Source: Dysgonamonadaceae bacterium
GTDB lineage: Bacteria > Bacteroidota > Bacteroidia > Bacteroidales > Azobacteroidaceae
Assembly (NCBI GenBank): GCA_031276105.1
Contig: JAISNS010000352.1
Coordinates: 1 to 6,892, forward strand
Direction: 5' to 3'
DNA: 6,892 nucleotides
Shown here: one piece after another, positions 1-5,157 of the stretch
How the letters are laid out: every line of letters begins with the position of its first letter
How positions within the stretch are numbered: the stretch's first letter is position 1
Program-made: the position numbers and the translations under genes
The notes under the pieces: generated by a model
The model's database searches: none
What the model saw: the letters and a program-made list of their open reading frames with translations, nothing else
Told to the model about the DNA's origin: nothing

Positions 1-24
1 GCCTTTTTAATTTCGTAGCAAAAT

Positions 25-48
25 CTTAACATAAAAACCTTATTTTAA
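25..48 (+). promoter_or_regulatory. Candidate Pho-type operator (direct repeat) upstream of pstS
   Basis: Two copies of CTTA-N3-TAA lie at 25-34 and 39-48, 14 bp apart. The first contains TTAACA (26-31), which resembles the half-site bound by PhoB/PhoP-type regulators in several phyla. A weaker match, GTAGCA, lies exactly 11 bp upstream at 15-20. The position just upstream of a -7 element that lacks a clear -33 partner, and the presence of phoB in the same locus, fit an activator site. The region is very AT-rich, so the repeat could be chance, and the 14-bp spacing differs from the usual 11-bp Pho box period. Functional assignment is inference. Confidence 0.25.
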
Positions 49-62
49 TCAAAATTCAGACT

Positions 63-70
63 TATATTTG
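63..70 (+). promoter_or_regulatory. Putative Bacteroidota-type -7 promoter element for the pst operon
   Basis: TATATTTG matches the TAnnTTTG -7 consensus used by the primary sigma factor of Bacteroidota. It lies 43 bp before the annotated pstS start, so transcription would begin near 76-80 with a leader of about 35 nt. No convincing TTTG/TTG -33 element is visible about 20 bp upstream, which is expected for a promoter that depends on an activator such as PhoB. Confidence 0.45.
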
Positions 71-112
71 CAGTTTGAAAGTTTTTAGAACTTTTTTTAG
101 TCAATAAATGAA

Positions 113-1150
113 ATGCGAATGAGAAAAACATTTCAAATCTGCTTTTTTATCATATTCTTATTACAAGGATGTGGAGGTTGTCGGCATCCGAACGGATTTA
201 GAGTAGATTTGTCCGGCGTAGGGGCTTCTTTCCCCCAAACTTTTTTCGACATTGCTATCTCCCATTATAAGCAGGAAACCGGAAATAAAGTCATTTATAA
301 TGAAACCGGCAGTGGTAGCGGTATCCGCGCTTTCGAAGATAAGGTAGTCGATTTCGTTGTTATTGACGCATACTTTAACGAAAAGAAAATGGGAGGTGAA
401 GATATTCTCCTCATTCCGGGTTCTTTAGGAGCGATTGTCATTGTTTTCAACATTCCGGGTATCAGGGAATTGAATTTAAATTCCGCGGTTATCGCAGGTA
501 TTTATTTGGGGAAAATCAAATATTGGGACGACGCCCATATTGCGGCGCTTAATCCCGAAATAAAATTGCCGGCTATTCCGGTTGTGCCGGTTTCCCGTTC
601 GGACGGAAGCGGAACGACTGACGTGTTTTCTTATTATCTTTCTCAAACCAATGATGAATGGAAACACCAAATGGGCGCAGGAAAATCTTTAAAACCGGTA
701 AAGGGAATTGCCGCTAAAGGAAATTCAATGCTTGCCAATACGATAAAAAACCTGCATGGTTCAATCGGTTATGTGAGTATGGAACACGCAGAAGCCCTCA
801 ATCTGTCGGCGGCTGCCATTCAAAATGTTTCCGGTCACTTTGTCAAAGCAAGCAAATATTCTCTTAATTATCTTGCCGATATGGAATTTCCGGACAATAT
901 GATACTTACCGACACGGGATTGGAAAATGCGTATCCGCTTCCCTGTCTTTCGTGGATATTGGTGTATAAAAATCAGGCTTATAATCGCCGGAGTATCGAA
1001 AAATATGAAGATTTGAAATCCTTCCTGCATTATGTGGTTAATCCGAAAACCCAAAAATTTGCCGGAAGATTAACTTATATGCCTTTACCGGATAATGTTA
1101 TCGAAAAGGCGAAAAATTTAATAGAATCAATGGAATACCGGGAAATATAA
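113..1150 (+). CDS. pstS: PstS, periplasmic phosphate-binding lipoprotein of the Pst ABC transporter
   Basis: This is the high-affinity phosphate-binding protein that delivers phosphate to PstC/PstA. The 345-residue product starts with a lipoprotein signal: basic MRMRK, a hydrophobic stretch at 7-17, then lipobox LQGC with the lipidated Cys at 20. The residues after it (GGCRHP) are not acidic, so there is no obvious surface-export signal and a periplasm-facing anchor is inferred. The family phosphate-binding elements are all recognisable: GVGASFP (35-41), GSGSG (66-70), Asp85 and RSDGSGTT (162-169). They correspond to the Thr/Phe, Ser, Asp and Arg-Asp-Ser-Gly-Thr ligands of E. coli PstS. YLGKIKYW (131-138) and GSIGYV (216-221) are also typical. 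The segment around Asp85 reads VIDAYF rather than the common TDAPL. The start could be ATG 113 or ATG 119 (Met3); neither has a Shine-Dalgarno. It is the first gene of the operon. Confidence 0.95.
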   Translation: MRMRKTFQICFFIIFLLQGCGGCRHPNGFRVDLSGVGASFPQTFFDIAISHYKQETGNKVIYNETGSGSGIRAFEDKVVDFVVIDAYFNEKKMGGEDILLIPGSLGAIVIVFNIPGIRELNLNSAVIAGIYLGKIKYWDDAHIAALNPEIKLPAIPVVPVSRSDGSGTTDVFSYYLSQTNDEWKHQMGAGKSLKPVKGIAAKGNSMLANTIKNLHGSIGYVSMEHAEALNLSAAAIQNVSGHFVKASKYSLNYLADMEFPDNMILTDTGLENAYPLPCLSWILVYKNQAYNRRSIEKYEDLKSFLHYVVNPKTQKFAGRLTYMPLPDNVIEKAKNLIESMEYREI

Positions 1151-1185
1151 GTGTGATAATAGACGAGTGATGAATGATGAGAATC

Positions 1186-1190
1186 AGGAG
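1186..1190 (+). promoter_or_regulatory. Shine-Dalgarno site of pstC
   Basis: AGGAG ends 5 nt before the pstC ATG at 1196. It supports that start and contrasts with the SD-less leaders of pstS, phoU and phoB in the same locus. Confidence 0.75.
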
Positions 1191-1195
1191 AAGGG

Positions 1196-2044
1196 ATGAA
1201 AGATAAAGTATTCAAAATGACGTTGTTTGTTTCGACGCTGGCATTATTGTTCTTAATGGCGGGAATATTATATTTGCTGCTATCGCAAGCGAGGCCGGCT
1301 TTCGAGCATTTCGGCTTTTTCCGGTTTATCGGTTCGTCGGAATGGAATCCGGAAAACGGACAGTATGGAGCCTTACCTTTCCTCACCGGAACGCTGCTCA
1401 CTGCTTCGCTGGCTTTAATCATCTGTATCCCATTTTCCCTTTCGCTGGCTTTATTCGTCGGAGATTTATACAAAGGACGAAAAATCGCTTTCCGGTTAAA
1501 TACATTCATTGATGTATTGGCCGGAACTCCTTCCGTCATTCTGGGGATATGGGGATATTATTCGTTGCGTCCGTTTTTCGCCGCTCTGCATATCGGTCAT
1601 CAGGGCTATGGCATCTTGCCTGCAACTATTCTGCTGGCGCTGATGATTGTTCCGTATGCTACCTCCATGATTATAACATTTATTGCTGCCGTTCCCACAC
1701 AATTGAAAGAAGGCGCTTACTGCTTGGGCGCGACCCGGTTCGAAGTGATTCGGAACATAAGCATTCCCTTCGCGAAAAAAGGAATTATGTCGGCCTACGC
1801 TCTTGCTTTAGGGAGAGTATTGGGCGAAACAATCATCGTAACAATCATTATCGGAAATTCCAATCATTTTCCATCCGGCATCAACGATATCGGAAATACG
1901 CTGGCAAGCGTTATTTTTAATCAATTTGAGACTGCCGATGCCTTGAAATTCAGTTTTTTGTTTGCTATTGCCTTACTTTTATTCCTGATAACGGCAATTG
2001 TTAACTTATTTGCACGATATTTACTAAGGAGGGTTGTATCATGA
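1196..2044 (+). CDS. pstC: PstC, phosphate ABC transporter permease subunit
   Basis: This inner-membrane permease subunit pairs with PstA to form the phosphate channel. The 282-residue protein has about six hydrophobic segments, near 8-30, 62-88, 103-128, 139-165, 196-220 and 251-276. The family pattern W-N-P (50-52) followed by the Gly-Thr-Leu-containing stretch PFLTGTLLTA (61-70) is present, as is LAGTPSVILGIWGY (108-121). The cytoplasmic EAA loop that docks onto PstB is clear at 172-192 (EGAYCLGATRFEVIRN, then ISIP), and is followed by ALGRVLGET (203-211), a PstC/PstA hallmark. Length is in the normal range for short PstC proteins. The start is chosen from the AGGAG site upstream. The stop TGA overlaps the pstA ATG (ATGA at 2041-2044), indicating translational coupling. 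Confidence 0.95.
   Translation: MKDKVFKMTLFVSTLALLFLMAGILYLLLSQARPAFEHFGFFRFIGSSEWNPENGQYGALPFLTGTLLTASLALIICIPFSLSLALFVGDLYKGRKIAFRLNTFIDVLAGTPSVILGIWGYYSLRPFFAALHIGHQGYGILPATILLALMIVPYATSMIITFIAAVPTQLKEGAYCLGATRFEVIRNISIPFAKKGIMSAYALALGRVLGETIIVTIIIGNSNHFPSGINDIGNTLASVIFNQFETADALKFSFLFAIALLLFLITAIVNLFARYLLRRVVS
2026..2033 (+). promoter_or_regulatory. Strong Shine-Dalgarno site of pstA inside the pstC end
   Basis: AAGGAGGG, a near-perfect anti-SD complement, ends 7 nt before the pstA ATG at 2041. It lies within the last codons of pstC, so ribosomes finishing pstC would be positioned to restart on pstA. Confidence 0.8.
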
Positions 2045-2919
2045 TTTCGTTTCAAAAATTCCGCATTTATATCAACAAATGCTTTATCGCATTGATTTGC
2101 CTGTTTTCGTTCGTTGTGTTGCTTCCTTTTTTAATGCTCATCGCCCGGCTGGTAAAAAGCGGACTGAAATATATTTGTCTGGATTTTTTCACACAAACCT
2201 CTCCTTCGCCTGTCGATGCAATGCTGGCTAATCTGGCCGGCGAAGCAATTCCCGGAGGAATACTGAACGGGATTTGCGGAAGTCTGTATATGCTTACTAT
2301 TGCGCTTGTTTTGACGGTTCCTTTGGGAATATTGACCGGTATTTACCTTTACGAAAACAGGGGAAAAAAATTCGCAAATTTGATTCAATACTTAAATGCC
2401 GTTTGTTACGGAATGCCTTCAATTATCATAGGGATAGTTGTTTACGTGTCTGTCGTCAAATCTTTTCACAGTTATTCCGTCTTAGCGGGCGGAATTGCTT
2501 TATCCATATCCATGCTTCCCAAAATTATACGCACCACAAGGGAAACCCTGAAATTGCTACCTGCCTATCTGAAAGAAAGCGGATTAGCTTTGGGCGGCTC
2601 TTATACGGGCGTTATCCTGAAAATAATTATGCCGGCAGCAAAAGGCGGATTGCTGACCGGAATATTAATTTCCGTTTCGCGGGCCTTGGGCGAAACGGTT
2701 CCATTGATTGTTACGGCTTTAGGCTGTTCCATGATTAACTGGAATATCAATGCTCCGGCGAGTTCGATGACCTTACTGATCTGGGATTTTTTCAATACTC
2801 CGAACATGGTCAGCATGGTTTGGGCGACTTCCGCGTTTTTATTTTCAATTATTATTTGTTTGAACCTGATTGCCAAACGTATCGGCCGGCAATGGAAATT
2901 TATACTTTATCATGAATAA
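2041..2919 (+). CDS. pstA: PstA, phosphate ABC transporter permease subunit
   Basis: This is the second inner-membrane permease subunit of the phosphate importer. The 292-residue product begins with a transmembrane segment at about 14-37. It then has the PstA-type block GGILNGICGSLYM (72-84) and VPLGILTGIYLYE (93-105), followed by the membrane segment GMPSIIIGIVVYV (124-136). An EAA-type loop lies at 177-198 (LKESGLALGGSYTGVILKI, then IMP). ISVSRALGETVPLIVTA (210-226) is a family hallmark. A last membrane segment lies at about 258-278. Length is typical of PstA. The start is fixed by the strong SD and the 4-nt overlap with pstC. The end overlaps the pstB start by 8 nt. Confidence 0.95.
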   Translation: MISFQKFRIYINKCFIALICLFSFVVLLPFLMLIARLVKSGLKYICLDFFTQTSPSPVDAMLANLAGEAIPGGILNGICGSLYMLTIALVLTVPLGILTGIYLYENRGKKFANLIQYLNAVCYGMPSIIIGIVVYVSVVKSFHSYSVLAGGIALSISMLPKIIRTTRETLKLLPAYLKESGLALGGSYTGVILKIIMPAAKGGLLTGILISVSRALGETVPLIVTALGCSMINWNINAPASSMTLLIWDFFNTPNMVSMVWATSAFLFSIIICLNLIAKRIGRQWKFILYHE

Positions 2920-3676
2920 AAATCATATACTTGAATTAAAATCGGTCAGCATATCGTATTCTCCCGGAAGCTATGCCTTAAAAAACATATCGGTTTCCAT
3001 AAAACCGAATGCAATCACTTCCATCATAGGCGCTTCCGGTTCGGGAAAAAGCGCCTTGCTCCGCTCCATCAACCGGATGCACGAATTGTACCCGAATATC
3101 CGGATGCAGGGCGAAATATTATTGGGCGGAAAAAACATCATGGAAATGAACCCCGTGGAAGTAAGGCGAAGAATCGGTTTGGTTTTCCAACAACCGAATC
3201 CTTTCCCGACCATGAATATCTATCAAAATGTTTTGTCGGGCTATAAACTGAATAAGATTTATCTTTCGAAAAGCGAAAAAGACCGGATCGTAGAAGAATG
3301 TTTGCGGAACGTAAGCCTTTGGGACGAAGTAAAAAACGGATTGAATAAAAATCCTTTATCGTTAACCGTCGGCCAGCAGCAACGATTGTGCATTGCCCGA
3401 ACACTTGCGCTTCAACCGGAATTTTTATTGATGGACGAACCGACTTCGACAGTTGATATGTTCTGTACCAACCGAATAGAGGAACTCATTTACCGCCTGA
3501 AAAATAATCATACGATTCTTATTGTTACGCATAATCTTGCTCAGGCATCACGAATTTCGGATTATGCTCTCTATCTGGAAAAAGGAGAACTGATAGAGTA
3601 CGATAAATCCAATATCATATTCGTGGCGCCAAACGATAAGCGAACTGAAAAATATATAACGGAACAGGTCGAATAA
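2912..3676 (+). CDS. pstB: PstB, phosphate ABC transporter ATPase
   Basis: This cytoplasmic ATPase powers phosphate uptake through PstC/PstA. Using ATG 2912 the product has 254 residues, close to the usual 250-260. Seen in order: aromatic A-loop Tyr16, Walker A GASGSGKS (40-47), Q-loop FQQPNPFP (92-99, a PstB hallmark), signature region LTVGQQQRLCIAR (151-163), Walker B FLLMDEP (171-177) with catalytic Glu176, D-loop STVD (179-182) and switch His207. The signature is LTVGQ instead of LSGGQ, an unusual change; the D-loop STVD also differs from the common SALD. All catalytic residues remain, so activity is likely but may be altered. An upstream in-frame TTG at 2870 would add 14 residues unlike the family and read deep into pstA, so ATG 2912 is preferred, giving an 8-nt overlap with pstA. 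No SD is visible, suggesting dependence on pstA translation. Confidence 0.96.
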   Translation: MNKNHILELKSVSISYSPGSYALKNISVSIKPNAITSIIGASGSGKSALLRSINRMHELYPNIRMQGEILLGGKNIMEMNPVEVRRRIGLVFQQPNPFPTMNIYQNVLSGYKLNKIYLSKSEKDRIVEECLRNVSLWDEVKNGLNKNPLSLTVGQQQRLCIARTLALQPEFLLMDEPTSTVDMFCTNRIEELIYRLKNNHTILIVTHNLAQASRISDYALYLEKGELIEYDKSNIIFVAPNDKRTEKYITEQVE

Positions 3677-3711
3677 TAATTGACCTTTTTCAATAAATAC
3701 ATGCCCAATTT

Positions 3712-4392
3712 ATGAACGCAAATACAAACTCAAAATCAAGGCAAATAGCTAATTTGGATGAGAAATTCAAAATCCTTTGCGAAAAAGTATTGCAACAACT
3801 TACTTTTGCCGAAGAAGTTATGCAAGGAAATAAACCGGACGACTTTTACGAAAAAGTAATCCAAACCGAAACGGATATCGACTTGCTCGAAAACGGAATC
3901 CGAGCCAATGTCGTTACGCTGGTTTTATATGCCCCAAAAGCGGCAGAATTAAGAAAAATAATTACTTATCAGGATATTACCAATTTTCTGGAAACAATCG
4001 GAGATTTATTGATGGGTACGGTTTTCTACCCGTTGAAAAAATTTAACGCAAATTTGCCTGAATTTGATTATTTTCAACTAACTTTGTCTAAAATGTTGTC
4101 GTATGCAAAAAAAATGGTTAATGACGCGATTTTTTCATTTTGCTATGAAGACAGTGTCGTCGCGTATAAAATAATTGCAGACGATGATGGGATGGATGAA
4201 CTGTTGCGCGAAATATCCGAAAACACAATTTTGTTGTTTCAGGAACTTCCGTTGAATGAACAGGAATTAACCAATATTATCGGTATAACGCACATGGCTT
4301 ATGGCATCGAACAAATGGGCGATATTGCTACGCACATAGCCGAAGCTGCCATTTATATGATTGAGGGAAAAGACATCCGGCATCAAAAGTGA
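3712..4392 (+). CDS. phoU: PhoU, phosphate signalling regulator linking Pst to PhoR
   Basis: PhoU-family proteins are cytoplasmic helical bundles with two related repeats. They bind metal ions and convey the state of the Pst transporter to the PhoR kinase, repressing the Pho response when phosphate is plentiful. The 226-residue product shows repeat 1 at about 17-115, with DIDLLENGI (55-63), KAAELRKI (76-83) and FLETIGDLLMG (92-102). Repeat 2 is at about 120-222, with MDELLREI (161-168) and GIEQMGDIATHIAEAAIYMI (198-217). The paired E-x3-D metal-site residues are Glu94/Asp98 and Glu200/Asp204. The second repeat is closer to the family consensus than the first, which lacks the usual N-I-A after the GD. 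It sits 35 bp after pstB, the usual place for phoU. A DUF47-type protein is a less likely alternative. Confidence 0.9.
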   Translation: MNANTNSKSRQIANLDEKFKILCEKVLQQLTFAEEVMQGNKPDDFYEKVIQTETDIDLLENGIRANVVTLVLYAPKAAELRKIITYQDITNFLETIGDLLMGTVFYPLKKFNANLPEFDYFQLTLSKMLSYAKKMVNDAIFSFCYEDSVVAYKIIADDDGMDELLREISENTILLFQELPLNEQELTNIIGITHMAYGIEQMGDIATHIAEAAIYMIEGKDIRHQK

Positions 4393-4414
4393 ACATAAGA
4401 AATTAATTTTATTT

Positions 4415-4435
4415 TTTTTAGTTTTTAGTTTTTAG
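4415..4435 (+). repeat. Three tandem copies of the 7-mer TTTTTAG in the phoU-phoB spacer
   Basis: Perfect TTTTTAG units lie at 4415-4421, 4422-4428 and 4429-4435, then degrade to TTTAA. They occupy almost half of the 51-bp spacer and end 8 bp before the phoB ATG. No hairpin precedes the T-runs, so this is not a standard terminator. The units give near-matches to a TAnnTTTG -7 element (TAGTTTTT), so a secondary phoB promoter is possible but unproven. Confidence 0.8.
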
Positions 4436-4443
4436 TTTAAAAT

Positions 4444-5157
4444 ATGGAGGCTCCTAAATTATTAATTGTTGATGATGAAGAAGATATTCGCGAAATTCTT
4501 CAGTTTAATTTGGAAAATGAAGGATTTTTAATCGACACCGCTTCGTCGGGCGAAGAAGCTTTGGAAAAAATTTCACCCGAACATAAGTTGATTTTGTTGG
4601 ATGTAATGATGGGCGGAATTTCCGGATTCCGAACCGCAGAAAAAATGAGAAAGGATAATATTCAGACGCCGATTATTTTCTTAACGGCCAAAGGAAGCGA
4701 AAATGACATGCTAACCGGATTTTCCGTAGGGGCAGACGATTATATTTCCAAACCCTTTTCCATCAAAGAAGTAATTGCCCGCGTGAAAGCCATCCTTCGC
4801 CGGGGACAGGAACTGGCGCCGCCGATCGACTTGCAACAGGAAGAAATAATTATCGGTCGAATGAAACTGAATCTGATTTCCAAACACCTCGAATTGAAAG
4901 ACAAAACAGTGGTCCTAACCAAAAAGGAATTTGAAATTCTTAGCTTGTTGATGCATTTTCCGCAACGCATTTTTACTCGTGAAGAAATCCTCCAAAACGT
5001 TTGGAAAGATGAGAGTTATGTCCTTGAACGAACGGTCGATGTGCATGTCGCCCGTTTAAGAAAAAAAATGAACGAATACAGTATTTACATCACTAACCGT
5101 TCCGGTTACGGCTACTCTTTTAACGATACGGCGCGTGTCTATACAAATGGAAAATAG
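4444..5157 (+). CDS. phoB: PhoB-like response regulator, OmpR family
   Basis: This DNA-binding regulator is expected to activate phosphate-starvation genes once phosphorylated by the adjacent kinase. The 237-residue protein has an N-terminal receiver domain (about 5-120) with acidic Asp10/Asp11, phospho-acceptor Asp53 in LLDVMM, Thr81 and Lys103 (SKPF). A C-terminal winged-helix domain (about 133-228) follows. Its recognition helix region ERTVDVHVARLRKKM (195-209) and the wing GYGYSF (221-226) are characteristic of the OmpR/PhoB class. The only start with full receiver homology is ATG 4444; there is no SD, and the leader is AT-rich. The end overlaps the histidine kinase gene by 11 nt. The domains alone identify only an OmpR-family regulator; the PhoB assignment rests on its place directly after pstSCAB-phoU and before a PhoR-type kinase. 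Confidence 0.92.
   Translation: MEAPKLLIVDDEEDIREILQFNLENEGFLIDTASSGEEALEKISPEHKLILLDVMMGGISGFRTAEKMRKDNIQTPIIFLTAKGSENDMLTGFSVGADDYISKPFSIKEVIARVKAILRRGQELAPPIDLQQEEIIIGRMKLNLISKHLELKDKTVVLTKKEFEILSLLMHFPQRIFTREEILQNVWKDESYVLERTVDVHVARLRKKMNEYSIYITNRSGYGYSFNDTARVYTNGK

Noticed and set aside
1075..1539. Minus-strand open frame (154 codons) spanning the pstS end and the pstC start
   Set aside because: It crosses two well-supported genes on the other strand, has no start signal and shows no family resemblance.
2274..2738. Plus-strand 154-codon open frame inside pstA
   Set aside because: It is out of frame with PstA, whose motifs span the whole stretch, and has no recognisable domain.
2870..2911. 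Upstream TTG start for PstB
   Set aside because: The 14 added residues do not resemble PstB N-termini and lie in the pstA coding region. ATG 2912 gives the normal length and a short overlap.
3680..3699. TTGACC resembling a sigma70 -35 box before phoU
   Set aside because: No -10 element lies at the needed 16-18 bp distance, and the 35-bp spacer looks like an internal operon gap.
4412..4419. T-run after phoU as an intrinsic terminator
   Set aside because: No GC-rich inverted repeat precedes it.
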